NCBI RefSeq assembly: GCF_034424315.1
Contig: NZ_CP139972.1
Coordinates: 1,922,001 to 1,986,000 of the forward strand
From: Chitinophaga sancti
GTDB lineage: Bacteria > Bacteroidota > Bacteroidia > Chitinophagales > Chitinophagaceae
DNA length: 64,000 nucleotides
Direction of reading: 5' to 3'
The position numbers were made by a program, and so were the translations under genes. The notes beneath the pieces were generated by a model, which made no database searches, had not been told where the DNA came from, and saw only the letters and a program-made list of their open reading frames with translations. Every line of letters starts with the position of its first letter. The stretch's first letter is position 1. Shown here piece after piece: positions 42,926-51,461 of this stretch.

Positions 42926-43807
42926 TTAATCCAAGGATATTTTATCACGATATTGCTTTGGTGTCATTCCCGCATATTTACTGAATATACGAACAAAGTA
43001 GCTGGGTGTTTCAAATTTTAACTGGCTGCTAATCTCTGCCACTGACAAGGTAGTATAATCAAGTAGGTTTTTTGCTTCCTGGATCAGCTTTTTAAGGAGA
43101 TATGACTTGGCAGTAGACCCTAGATACTTTTTAGTCATCCTGTTTAAGTAATTTGAAGTTATAAAAAGCTTGTCAGCGAAGAACTTTACCTCATGTGATC
43201 TTAAATAATGCTCATCCGCCAGTTTTACAAAGGCTTTGATATGCCTGTTGGCCTGTTCCTCTTTGCTAGACATTTCTGTATTCTCTATTGGCACGACAAC
43301 GGCTTGTTCAAGCAGTGCCAGGATCATATAAACCAATGCCCGTAACATGTGTTCGCTGCTGCTGATACCTTTCTGGATCTCCCTGTCTATTTGTTCCAGA
43401 TGGGTTACGACATTTTTAAAGAGTTTTTTATTTAGGTGTATCAAAGGTGAAGTCCGATCTGATCTCAGATAACTGAATTTATTTAAAAACTGCTTATCAT
43501 TAAAAAATGAGATCAAAAAGTCTTCCTCGAACAGCAATGCATACCCCTGCATGGCAGTCTGCTGTTGCCAGCTCCAGATTTCTCCCGGAATAGAGCAAAT
43601 GACATCTCCTGCCTTAACTTTCAGTTCTGTCTGATTAATAAAAACATTTTCATTTCCACCTATTATAAAGGTAAGATCATAGAAAGTAAGCCTATGGGTG
43701 GGCTCTGTTTCAATGTACTTATTGATCTCAGAAATGGGAACAATATCTACCAACAGTGGTTTTCCATACTTTTCATTGATAAAGTTGTATAGAACGATTG
43801 ATTTCAT
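42926..43807 (-). CDS. AraC-family regulator (paralogue 1)
   Basis: The product has 293 residues. The cupin-like N-domain has THRLTFYDLTFIIGGNENVF and KAGDVICSIPGEIWSWQQQT. The AraC HTH pair is near residues 200-290: FFADKLFITSNYLNRMTKKY, then LSVAEISSQLKFETPSYFVR. It is closely similar to the AraC protein at 46693. It is divergent from the DUF6616 gene, whose promoter has the shared AAAAGTGACATT box, so it is one candidate regulator of that box. Confidence 0.92.
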   Translation of the reverse strand: MKSIVLYNFINEKYGKPLLVDIVPISEINKYIETEPTHRLTFYDLTFIIGGNENVFINQTELKVKAGDVICSIPGEIWSWQQQTAMQGYALLFEEDFLISFFNDKQFLNKFSYLRSDRTSPLIHLNKKLFKNVVTHLEQIDREIQKGISSSEHMLRALVYMILALLEQAVVVPIENTEMSSKEEQANRHIKAFVKLADEHYLRSHEVKFFADKLFITSNYLNRMTKKYLGSTAKSYLLKKLIQEAKNLLDYTTLSVAEISSQLKFETPSYFVRIFSKYAGMTPKQYRDKISLD

Positions 43808-43902
43808 TTATTTAAATATAAGAATATTTTGGGAATGGTCGTTTACCTGTGACTGCTGACCAACACGTCTGCGTGCAATATCCCTGATCAAAATTTTGCA
43901 CC

Positions 43903-43963
43903 AAAAGTGACATTCTTGGTAGCGTTTGTCTATCGTTTTCTGTCATGATTGCCAATACCTTTG
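43903..43963 (+). promoter_or_regulatory. Regulon-type promoter 3 (DUF6616 gene)
   Basis: The box AAAAGTGACATTCTT begins at 43903 and a perfect -7 element TACCTTTG begins at 43956, 53 bp later. The gene starts at 44037. It lies in the divergent gap with the AraC gene at 43807. Confidence 0.68.
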
Positions 43964-44036
43964 TATGTAGCTAATCAGAAAATAGAAATTTACTGGTCAG
44001 CTTTATGATATACAAAAAATAGAAAATTGTAAAATT

Positions 44037-44363
44037 ATGAAGTATTTTATCGAAATGTTTTCTCCAACACAAGCTTGGATGGATTTGAACAAAGAACAAA
44101 GAACAAAATATCTAGATCACGTCAACGAAGTTTCTAAGGAGATGATGGAAAACGGTGTAGCTATCATTGCTATGCAGGAAAATGATGCAGACACCATTCA
44201 CCGAGCCGGTTATAATTTCTTTGTCATCTGGACCATTGAAACTGCTGAACTTGAAGAGGCTGTTCAAAAGCTTATGTTAAGTGAAGGTTGGTTCAATTAC
44301 TTTGATCAGCTAAATTTAAAAGGAGAACCAAGCGATATTTTTGGCAAACTAATCAATGGTTAA
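44037..44363 (+). CDS. DUF6616 (YCII-like) small protein
   Basis: The product has 108 residues with an alpha/beta, dimeric ferredoxin-like look: MKYFIEMFSPTQAWMDLNKE, HVNEVSKEMMENGVAIIAMQ, TIHRAGYNFFVIWTIETAEL and SEGWFNYFDQLN. This pattern fits DUF6616, whose members are of unknown function and sometimes annotated as YCII-related. A single-gene unit: box-type promoter upstream, a 22-bp terminator hairpin directly after the stop. Confidence 0.75.
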   Translation: MKYFIEMFSPTQAWMDLNKEQRTKYLDHVNEVSKEMMENGVAIIAMQENDADTIHRAGYNFFVIWTIETAELEEAVQKLMLSEGWFNYFDQLNLKGEPSDIFGKLING

Positions 44364-44416
44364 AAACTATAAATAATGCTTGAGGCTATTAAAACCTCAA
44401 GCATTATTTATAGTTT
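44364..44416. terminator. Bidirectional terminator, 22-bp perfect stem
   Basis: Bases 44364-44385 pair perfectly with 44395-44416 around a 9-nt loop. A-rich and T-rich ends serve the DUF6616 gene on the plus strand and the esterase gene on the minus strand. The stem is unusually long for a simple terminator. Confidence 0.9.
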
Positions 44417-44454
44417 GTTGGGAATTATAGTTTCAACAAACTAAATTTAAATAT

Positions 44455-45888
44455 CTAGGGACGTTCGACACCTTCAAAGATTTGCAACACTTCTTGCGCA
44501 TGAACAGTTGGATCATAGGGAGGATTACCAATACCTTGTGAAATCAATTCAGTTGATACAGGATCCCAAAGTTGACTGTGATTACCGGTAGCAAAGTCAA
44601 GAAGTGCGTCACGAACAAAATTATCACGAACAATTTGCTCATCGCTTGCATCAGGAGCTTGCTGCCCAACAATTCCGTACATTTCTGTTCCGTGAACAGC
44701 TGGAACGCCTTCAACAGGACCAATACATAGCAAATAAGCCTTTCCACCTGCAGCAGCATGCGCCAATGCACCTCGTGCTTGTGGTAACGTAAACGAATAA
44801 TCTGTAAGTAACAAGCCACGAATCTCAACTGGGGTACGTCCGTCAACATTGTATGCGTCAATAATTTTTTTTGCACGACTTCGTGGAATTCGGTTGCGGT
44901 AAGCAAATTCTTTCACCAAATTGTCGATACTTTTAGGGTCAAAATCTTCGGTTTTGTAAAGCACCCAATATCCTGTTTCGTAAGTTGTACTGCTAAACAT
45001 AATATCAATATCCTTATGTCGTCCAGATTGAAGAACAGACATTGGATGGTCGATAAGAACACCATTTGGTTGATTTTTATCATCAACGGTAGCAACGCAA
45101 TTATTATCCACACCGTGCCCAACACCAGGGTCTGTATAGATTGTATTATTCATTGTTTCTGCAAGCAAACTTGCCTCGATTTGTAGCAATTCTTCAGGAT
45201 TATCCAGAATACCAAGTGCGGTGAGAACCTCAATAGCACACTCTTCTGCACTCCAAGCTGGAACTTGACGAGATGGCATACCAGAAAATGCGGCAATACG
45301 ATGAAATAATCCATAAGCAGAAGGTGCTGCAAGTAGAGCAAGTGCAGAAAAAGCACCTGCACTATGTCCAGTAATGGTAACATTGTTTGGGTCGCCACCA
45401 AAGTGTGCAATATTTGCTTGCACCCATTTGAGTGCAGTAATCATATCTTGCAGGCAAAGGTTTGTTGCCTCTGCAAGTGCTCCTCCATATTGGGAAAGCG
45501 ACAATGCACCAAACGCACCCAATCTATAATTTATGGATACCCCAATTACACGACCTGTTGCTGCTAAACCAGAGGCATTAGACACAGTTTGTGAATTCGC
45601 ACCACTCATCCAACCGCCACCGTAAATATAAACGACCACTGGAAGGGGTTTTTCGTTAATGTTTTCGGGGGCCCAAACATTAAGATTTAAACAATCTTCG
45701 CTAAAGCCACTATCTGCTTCGAGCCAACTGGTGTTGCCTGCTTGTAATGGTGCAACACCTTTTTTGTCATAAGGTAAATTGGGATTAAAAGGCAACAAAA
45801 TAGGACTGCGAAAGCGCTGTGCGGTAGCGTAGGGAATGCCCAGCCATGAACGTGTAGTTTGGGTAACTGTTGTTTTTTCGTTATCCAT
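44455..45888 (-). CDS. Carboxylesterase, para-nitrobenzyl esterase type
   Basis: The product has 477 residues. It has the type-B carboxylesterase alpha/beta-hydrolase pattern: SWLGIPYATAQRFRSP, SEDCLNLNVWAPENINEKPL, VVYIYGGGWMSGANS (oxyanion hole GGG) and the nucleophile elbow GHSAGAFSALALL. A late His (PAVHGTEMYGIVG) completes the triad. There is no signal peptide. The subject lies between AraC-controlled genes; substrate is unknown. Codon use is AT-rich like its neighbours. Confidence 0.9.
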   Translation of the reverse strand: MDNEKTTVTQTTRSWLGIPYATAQRFRSPILLPFNPNLPYDKKGVAPLQAGNTSWLEADSGFSEDCLNLNVWAPENINEKPLPVVVYIYGGGWMSGANSQTVSNASGLAATGRVIGVSINYRLGAFGALSLSQYGGALAEATNLCLQDMITALKWVQANIAHFGGDPNNVTITGHSAGAFSALALLAAPSAYGLFHRIAAFSGMPSRQVPAWSAEECAIEVLTALGILDNPEELLQIEASLLAETMNNTIYTDPGVGHGVDNNCVATVDDKNQPNGVLIDHPMSVLQSGRHKDIDIMFSSTTYETGYWVLYKTEDFDPKSIDNLVKEFAYRNRIPRSRAKKIIDAYNVDGRTPVEIRGLLLTDYSFTLPQARGALAHAAAGGKAYLLCIGPVEGVPAVHGTEMYGIVGQQAPDASDEQIVRDNFVRDALLDFATGNHSQLWDPVSTELISQGIGNPPYDPTVHAQEVLQIFEGVERP

Positions 45889-46090
45889 AGTATTAGAAAT
45901 TATAACATTTTTGTTTAGGTTTTTAAAAATACTACTCTGAAATAAAAATAAAGATTACATTAAAGCATGCTAACTTGGATGATTTCGTTGAGATGGTCAA
46001 TCCGTTCGGTATGAATGACTTTAATACCTTACTAACATAATATAAAACACAGATATTTCTCAAAAAAATGTATCCTCCCTTAGGATTACA
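45889..46090. other. Gap between esterase and NTF2-like genes
   Basis: This 202-bp AT-rich region is the promoter side of the esterase gene and the 3' side of the NTF2-like gene, both on the minus strand. No copy of the AAAAGTGACATT box, hairpin or ORF was found. Confidence 0.4.
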
Positions 46091-46552
46091 TTAAACTACT
46101 TCTTTGAAAATACTAAAATTTACATCCATTGGACGTATAACTGACCATGTAGAGTGTATTGCATACCACTTACCGTCTTCTTCCTTTTGAAATACCTCAA
46201 TACAATTATAATCTATATTGATAAGGTTTGTTTTTGCAAAAAGCTGATAAGTTAATACTGCCATATCTTTTCCAAGTTGGACTCTTGGATCACGTACTTC
46301 ATAGCTGTCCGCTTTTAAATTTCCTTCTACCTTTTTTAACAGAGGAATAATGTCATCAAAATTTTCTGCACGACTAGTCGCAACAGCATCAAAATAGGTA
46401 AAACTGCGTTTTGACCATAGTTCAGCATAGCCTGAAGTATCTCCATTAAACCATTTTTCCAATGCTGCTTCCTCAAGTCCAATGATATGCTCCGCTATCT
46501 GTTTCTCTTCGTCATTTTTGTAATACCAAACTTTTGTTTTTTCGTCTTTCAT
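46091..46552 (-). CDS. NTF2-like / SnoaL-type protein
   Basis: From ATG 46552 the product is 153 residues: EKQIAEHIIGLEEAALEKWF, WSKRSFTYFDAVATSRAENF, DMAVLTYQLFAKTNL and EDGKWYAIHSTWSVIRP. This is a cone-shaped alpha+beta NTF2 fold (DUF4440-like) that in other families binds small hydrophobic ligands. An ATG at 46573 overlaps the -7 element of its own promoter (46582-46575), so it cannot lie in the transcript; 46552 is the better start. It is divergent from AraC paralogue 2. Confidence 0.8.
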   Translation of the reverse strand: MKDEKTKVWYYKNDEEKQIAEHIIGLEEAALEKWFNGDTSGYAELWSKRSFTYFDAVATSRAENFDDIIPLLKKVEGNLKADSYEVRDPRVQLGKDMAVLTYQLFAKTNLINIDYNCIEVFQKEEDGKWYAIHSTWSVIRPMDVNFSIFKEVV

Positions 46553-46574
46553 AATATTAAATACTTTATTCATA

Positions 46575-46634
46575 CAAAATTAGCCTTTAATCAGATGATA
46601 GATGAGAATTTAAAAGGCATTAAATGTCACTTTT
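46575..46634 (-). promoter_or_regulatory. Regulon-type promoter 4 (NTF2-like gene)
   Basis: Read on the minus strand, the box AAAAGTGACATTTA begins at 46634 and a perfect -7 element TAATTTTG begins at 46582, 52 bp later. It lies in the divergent gap with the AraC gene at 46693. Confidence 0.68.
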
Positions 46635-46692
46635 CAGGACAAATTCTCATATTATCACTACTTTTGTGATTATAATACAAATCATTTTTTAA

Positions 46693-47580
46693 ATGAAAGC
46701 AATACATCAATATAATTTCTACCGAAAAAAATATGGTCTCGATTTACCTATAGATGTAGTTGCAATCAAGGATTTTAAAAAATTTATCGATAAAAATCCT
46801 ATTCACCGACTCTCATATTTCGACTTAACATTTATAGTTGAAGGAAATGAAGAACTAGACATAAATGAATATAGAATGTTGGTTGGTCGTGGCGATATTG
46901 TTTGTTCCTTTCCAGGCCAGGTTTGGCGTTGGCAGGAAAATACTAAACTGGAGGGGTATGCTTTAGTGTTTGAAGAAGATTTTCTGCTTTCCTTTTTCAG
47001 GGATAGGTACTTCTTAAGAAATCTCAACTATTTACAAGTTCACCGTTCATCCCCATTATTGACTACGAACGAAGAGCAATTTGAGATCCTCCTGCAACAT
47101 TTAAAATTACTACGGTCTGAAATATTAAAACGTGCTGGTTCAAACACAGATGTGCTAAGGGCATTATTATACCTTATCTTAAGCCTTCTAAAAGATTGCG
47201 ATCTAAAACCTTTGAATAACGTCGAACAAACAAAAGGTCTGGCTATAAACCGTTATATAGAATCATTTACAGCTTTAGTGGAAACTAATTTTTTGACCAG
47301 ACGCGATCTTTCATTTTATGCGGATAAGTTATTTATTACGACCAACTATTTGAATAAAATAACAAAGGAAGTTTTGGGAACAACGGCCAAAACTTACATA
47401 CTTAATAAAACAATTGGCGAGGCTAAAAATTTACTCAACTACAGTAGCATGTCCATTGCTGAAATTAGTGAGAAACTCAATATTGAAACCCCGTCTTATT
47501 TCGTTCGCATGTTCCGAAAAAGTACCGGTATGACACCAAGAGAATTTAGAAATAATTCTGAATCTAAAAGTGGCAATTAA
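46693..47580 (+). CDS. AraC-family regulator (paralogue 2)
   Basis: The product has 295 residues. It is a close relative of the protein at 42926: HRLSYFDLTFIVEGNEELDI, GRGDIVCSFPGQVWRWQENT, EGYALVFEEDFLLSFFRDRY, and the HTH pair FYADKLFITTNYLNKITKEV and MSIAEISEKLNIETPSYFVR. It is divergent from the NTF2-like gene, which carries the shared box, the same arrangement as paralogue 1 and DUF6616. The two may bind the same sites. Confidence 0.93.
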   Translation: MKAIHQYNFYRKKYGLDLPIDVVAIKDFKKFIDKNPIHRLSYFDLTFIVEGNEELDINEYRMLVGRGDIVCSFPGQVWRWQENTKLEGYALVFEEDFLLSFFRDRYFLRNLNYLQVHRSSPLLTTNEEQFEILLQHLKLLRSEILKRAGSNTDVLRALLYLILSLLKDCDLKPLNNVEQTKGLAINRYIESFTALVETNFLTRRDLSFYADKLFITTNYLNKITKEVLGTTAKTYILNKTIGEAKNLLNYSSMSIAEISEKLNIETPSYFVRMFRKSTGMTPREFRNNSESKSGN

Positions 47581-47710
47581 TTCGGTAATAATGAGATTTT
47601 ATATGAAATCATATATTTTAGATAGCTGTCACGCGTTGTACCTTCGAATGCGGTTGAACCAGAACCGTTGTAAATATTTTTAAAACACTTTTCTTTTTTT
47701 TGATTGATTG

Positions 47711-48442
47711 TTACCAAGGCAATATCTCGCCAGATTGAGAGAAAGTTCCTGTTGGTCCATGCTCATCAAGCAAAGCTAATGCAACACCTGTTTTAGCACC
47801 TTCTTCCGGTGTAAGCGGCGCTTGATCTGATCCAATTGATGTTTGAACCCATCCCGGATTTGCAGCGTTTACTTTGATATTTGTTTCCTTAAGTGCATTG
47901 GCAAGGAAAACCGTAAACTGATTGAGTGCCGTTTTTGAGGCGCTGTAAGCATAAGGTTTTAATTGATACAGCCAATGAGTCTCATCTAAATGGACACCGA
48001 AAGAACCGGAAACACTACTGATGTTTACAATACGGCCCGACTCGCTTTTTTTGATTAACGGTAACAATGCTTGGGTAAGCTCCACTGTTCCGAAATAGTT
48101 AATATCAAAAGTATCACGAAGGGTTTGTAAGGGAACAGTTTCTACGTTGTTTCCGAACCATGCGCTGTCTAAAAATACAGCCGCATTGTTAATCAGGATG
48201 TCCAATGCACCATATTCATTTTCAATGTAATTTTTCACATTTTCAATATCGGCAGAATTGCTGATATCCAGTTTTACATAAGTAACATCTAATGATAGAT
48301 CGCGTAATGCTGTTTCTGCCTTTTTACCTTCGGTTTCATTCCTTGCTCCTAATAAAACTTTGATGTTCTGTTCTGCAAGCTGTTTTGCTGTTTCGTAACC
48401 AATGCCTTTATTGGCACCTGTTACTAATGCTATCTTTGTCAT
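47711..48442 (-). CDS. SDR-family oxidoreductase
   Basis: The product has 243 residues and is a classical short-chain dehydrogenase. It has cofactor motif VTGANKGIGYETAKQLAEQ, NNAA (DILINNAAVF), the catalytic Ser in VNISSVSGSFG, and Tyr-x3-Lys in PYAYSASKTALNQFTVF. The carbonyl reductase (CBR1-like) group is the nearest type. A -7 box, TAACTTTG, lies about 35 bp upstream of the start, without the AAAAGTGAC box. The AraC gene at 48566 is upstream on the same strand and is its likely regulator. Confidence 0.93.
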   Translation of the reverse strand: MTKIALVTGANKGIGYETAKQLAEQNIKVLLGARNETEGKKAETALRDLSLDVTYVKLDISNSADIENVKNYIENEYGALDILINNAAVFLDSAWFGNNVETVPLQTLRDTFDINYFGTVELTQALLPLIKKSESGRIVNISSVSGSFGVHLDETHWLYQLKPYAYSASKTALNQFTVFLANALKETNIKVNAANPGWVQTSIGSDQAPLTPEEGAKTGVALALLDEHGPTGTFSQSGEILPW

Positions 48443-48565
48443 ATTTAATCTATTTATTTAAATTATATTGCAAAGTTAGCACCGGCGGCATAACCGATGA
48501 TAGCACAATTAGAACCTATACTTACTAAAATCAAACTTATCAGCTAAGTTTCAGTAAGATCTGAC

Positions 48566-49477
48566 CTATTCTTTATGTAATTTTCTGTAATCTGTAGGCG
48601 AACCCTCTGTATGCTTTTTAAAGAAAAGGTTGAAATGTGAGGGTTCTTCAAAGCCTAATGAATAGGAAATCTCGGCAATGTGCCAATCAGTCAATTTTAA
48701 TAATATCATAGCCTCCTGGATAAGTCGTGATGCTATAATATTACTGACAGTTCTTCCTTTGGATAATTTTACCTGACGGTTCAAATAGTTGGGATGCAAC
48801 GATAGGCTGTCTGCAAAATCTTTTGGGGTTTTTAATTTGATGGTATCCTGCTGGGATTCTACCGGAAACTGAGATTCCAGCAGTCTGATAAAAGAACAGG
48901 TTATAACCTCACTTGTATTATTTGTTTTAACGAATGAGTTTGCCGGAGCCAGCTTTTGTCCGTTAAAAATGAGTTCGAGCAGATGAGTACGCTGAAGGTT
49001 TTCCTTATATACACTATCGGCATGTGTTTCATCAAAGATTTTGTTATATATCGTGATAAAATCATTTGTCTGCTCATCTGTCAACGAGTAGATATTCTGT
49101 CTGCCTGGTTTATATATCGGGAATTCAAGCAAACGATAACCGCTGTTGGCCTTGGTAATAAATTCCTCTTTAAAAACGCAACTTATCCCTGCGTATCCCA
49201 TGTCGGAACTCTTTATCCCGAATGGAACCTTGGTAGTGGTGAACAATAATGAGTTGCCCGAAATATCAATGCTCCTGTCTTCAAATTCAAGCTGATAATC
49301 CCCCTGTAGAAGGGTAACGGTGTAAAAAGTCTTCCTGCTATATTCAAATGAAAGAATAGAATTATCACCTACACTTAGATCTATTATACTGAAGACACCT
49401 GTATCACTATGTAGTGTACCCAATATTGCAGGTGAATTTTTAGTATCAATTGAAGATAAGGCGTCAGATGTTTTCAT
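48566..49477 (-). CDS. AraC-family regulator (paralogue 3)
   Basis: From ATG 49477 the product is 303 residues. The sensing domain has FEYSRKTFYTVTLLQGDYQL and ISGNSLLFTTTKVPFGI. The HTH pair is DFADSLSLHPNYLNRQVKLS and WHIAEISYSLGFEEPSHFNL then FFKKHTEGSPTDYRK. It is of the same type as the AraC at 15903, with both followed by an oxidoreductase gene (SDR here, aldo/keto reductase there). These pairs look like a repeated regulator-enzyme module. Confidence 0.92.
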   Translation of the reverse strand: MKTSDALSSIDTKNSPAILGTLHSDTGVFSIIDLSVGDNSILSFEYSRKTFYTVTLLQGDYQLEFEDRSIDISGNSLLFTTTKVPFGIKSSDMGYAGISCVFKEEFITKANSGYRLLEFPIYKPGRQNIYSLTDEQTNDFITIYNKIFDETHADSVYKENLQRTHLLELIFNGQKLAPANSFVKTNNTSEVITCSFIRLLESQFPVESQQDTIKLKTPKDFADSLSLHPNYLNRQVKLSKGRTVSNIIASRLIQEAMILLKLTDWHIAEISYSLGFEEPSHFNLFFKKHTEGSPTDYRKLHKE

Positions 49478-49636
49478 ATGCAAATTTAGGCAAAAAATAA
49501 TGGAAAATTATTTGGGTCTTAGAATGTCGTAAACCAGTGCGTATATTTAAGTATTTGATAACAATGTGATTATACAAAAAAATCTACCGTAATTTAATTG
49601 ATATTTTTCACGCAGGGGAATAGTGTAAAAGTCCGC

Positions 49637-49696
49637 AAAAGTGACATTTTAATCCTTTTTTCTACTTGAAGAAAAGTTGCTTATTGTATAGTTTTG
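49637..49696 (+). promoter_or_regulatory. Regulon-type promoter 5 (YjbR copy 2)
   Basis: The box AAAAGTGACATTTT begins at 49637, a T-rich half-site (CCTTTTTTC) follows, and the -7 element TAGTTTTG begins at 49689, 52 bp later. The gene starts at 49745. Confidence 0.68.
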
Positions 49697-49744
49697 AAGC
49701 GGGCGCAGTTTTAAGAAACCTGTCCAATTATAAATTATATATCA

Positions 49745-50122
49745 ATGAATATCGAAGAATTTAGAGAATACTGTTTGTCATTTAAGGGATCTCATGATAA
49801 GATGCCCTTTAATAAGGCGAATTCCGACTATGACAAAAATATAATGACCTTTAGCGTGATGGATAAATGGTTTTGCTTTGTTAATATCGAAAATTTTGAT
49901 TTCTGTGATCTCAAATGCGATCCTGAAGTGTCAAAACAGCTTCAAGATGAATATGAAGGGGTTACTCCTGGCTACCATATGAATAAAGAGCATTGGATAA
50001 GTGTCCATTTTAAAAAGGATGTTCCAAAAAGTAAAATAGAACTTTTGGTGCAGAATTCCTATAATCTGGTTGTTGCAGGTTTGACAAAAAAACAACAGGA
50101 AGATTTGGCAAAAATCTCATAA
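49745..50122 (+). CDS. MmcQ/YjbR-family protein (copy 2)
   Basis: The product has 125 residues and is a paralogue of the gene at 24898: MNIEEFREYCLSFKGSHDKM, DKWFCFVNIENFDFCDLKCD, HWISVHFKKDVPKSKIELLV and NSYNLVVAGLTKKQQEDLAK. The family is a double-wing DNA-binding-like fold of unknown role. Unlike copy 1 it has no DUF5131 neighbour, but both copies carry the same promoter box, which ties them to one regulon. Confidence 0.9.
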   Translation: MNIEEFREYCLSFKGSHDKMPFNKANSDYDKNIMTFSVMDKWFCFVNIENFDFCDLKCDPEVSKQLQDEYEGVTPGYHMNKEHWISVHFKKDVPKSKIELLVQNSYNLVVAGLTKKQQEDLAKIS

Positions 50123-50505
50123 CGAAAAATCTGTAATTCGTTAGTGTTTTATTTGTCAGCTCCCGTAAGGCGTTAATTTCATGCCTTATAAAATCATCCT
50201 TTATCCATTTTCGCTCAATGCTATTATAGCAGTCAAAGACTTTTGATGCATTTGTAATATCCTGCAATCGCATCTGTCATTCTAAGATATTCATAAGAAA
50301 AATTGGTGGTTTACTACGTTAAATTCCTATTTAGTCGGTCATTAGAAAAGGGTGTTCACATCAGAAAAGCAAAATAGCAAGCTACTTCATTAGTCAAATA
50401 TGAGCTTGGGAACTACTTTGTAACATCCATCAGCTCCTGTTTTGGCCGGTGGATAATCTATTTCCTAAACTTCCATTTTAATAGAAAAATAAAAAACAGC
50501 AATGA
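50123..50505. other. Gap between YjbR copy 2 and rteC
   Basis: In 383 bp no complete gene is seen. The minus strand is open from 50273 down into the YjbR gene; its first 50 codons (MRLQDITNASKVFDCYNSIE ... ALRELTNKTL) look coding-like, the rest is antisense. It may be a remnant or a short gene. The last 200 bp should hold the rteC promoter, but no clear -7 box was identified. Confidence 0.35.
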
Positions 50506-51354
50506 ATGAATAAATACTACAGTGAAAAGATTAACTCCCTAAATTACCAAATCAATGAGCTTATTGCAGAATTAGAAAACCCTATCCTTCTATCAGAGCA
50601 AGTCATTGAGCTGATTTTACTAACACTTGCTGACCTAAAAGTTTTTGTTTTGAAGAGAGGCTTTAAAAATGATGAGGAAGAAATTTATTTTTTCAAATAT
50701 CAAAAACCGGTAATTGTTTCCAAACTCATTTATTACAATGCTATTTATAAGATTGAGACAGGAAAGCCCTATGGAACAAAGCGCACTAATAAATACCTGA
50801 AAAAAGAACTTAAGAAACTTAAAAAATTCTTTGATAATAATTTTGATTTCTATAAATACCATCGTAATAACAACGACTTTCTTGATGATAAACTTTTCTT
50901 GCGTGGCAAACATGATATAAAACTATGTCTTGATACCTATTATTTCGAATCGGATCATTCCTTTTCTACATCGCATGATTATAAAGTCGCCAAAATTATG
51001 GCAAACGATCTGATACAGCTCTATCTCAAAAACAAGATTTTCATCACGAAGAAAAAAGCGCTAAAGGATTTAGGCCCACCAAATATATTTCTCAACTGGA
51101 CAGGCAGTAAAGCGGGTATGATTGAATTAATTTACGCTCTTCATTATCAAGGTGTATTTGATAACGGTAGCACCGATATACGATTAATTGCAGAGTATTT
51201 TGAGCAGTTATTTGGTGTTGATTTAGGGAATTTTTATCACACCTATCTTGAAATAAGAAACAGAAAAATCAACAGGACTAAGTTCCTTGACAAGTTACGA
51301 GATACCCTTATTAAAAAGATGGACGAACAGGACGCGAAACAATATAATCAATGA
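50506..51354 (+). CDS. rteC: RteC-family regulator
   Basis: The product has 282 residues. It matches RteC, the CTnDOT activator of the excision operon: a helical N-half (QINELIAELENPILLSEQVI, then FFKYQKPVIVSKLIYYNAIY, KIETGKPYGTKRTNKYLKKE) and a winged-helix-like C-half with LNWTGSKAGMIELIYALHYQ, GVFDNGSTDIRLIAEYFEQL and FYHTYLEIRNRKINRTKFLD. In CTnDOT it acts on the xis promoter. Here its candidate target is the HTH operon at 10540-11125. The ATG at 50506 is used because the one at 50502 meets a stop after two codons. Confidence 0.9.
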   Translation: MNKYYSEKINSLNYQINELIAELENPILLSEQVIELILLTLADLKVFVLKRGFKNDEEEIYFFKYQKPVIVSKLIYYNAIYKIETGKPYGTKRTNKYLKKELKKLKKFFDNNFDFYKYHRNNNDFLDDKLFLRGKHDIKLCLDTYYFESDHSFSTSHDYKVAKIMANDLIQLYLKNKIFITKKKALKDLGPPNIFLNWTGSKAGMIELIYALHYQGVFDNGSTDIRLIAEYFEQLFGVDLGNFYHTYLEIRNRKINRTKFLDKLRDTLIKKMDEQDAKQYNQ

Positions 51355-51461
51355 ATAAATACAGTCCTCTTTTGCTTTTTATCTTTCCTCATTTCGGAAA
51401 TAGGAGCTGTTTTGTATTTGTTGAACTCTTAAGCCTCTACGCAACTCCAGTTTAACTTTTT

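Noticed and set aside
46553..46573. Start of the NTF2-like gene at 46573
   Set aside because: That ATG lies next to the promoter -7 element, before the expected transcript start; 46552 is used instead.
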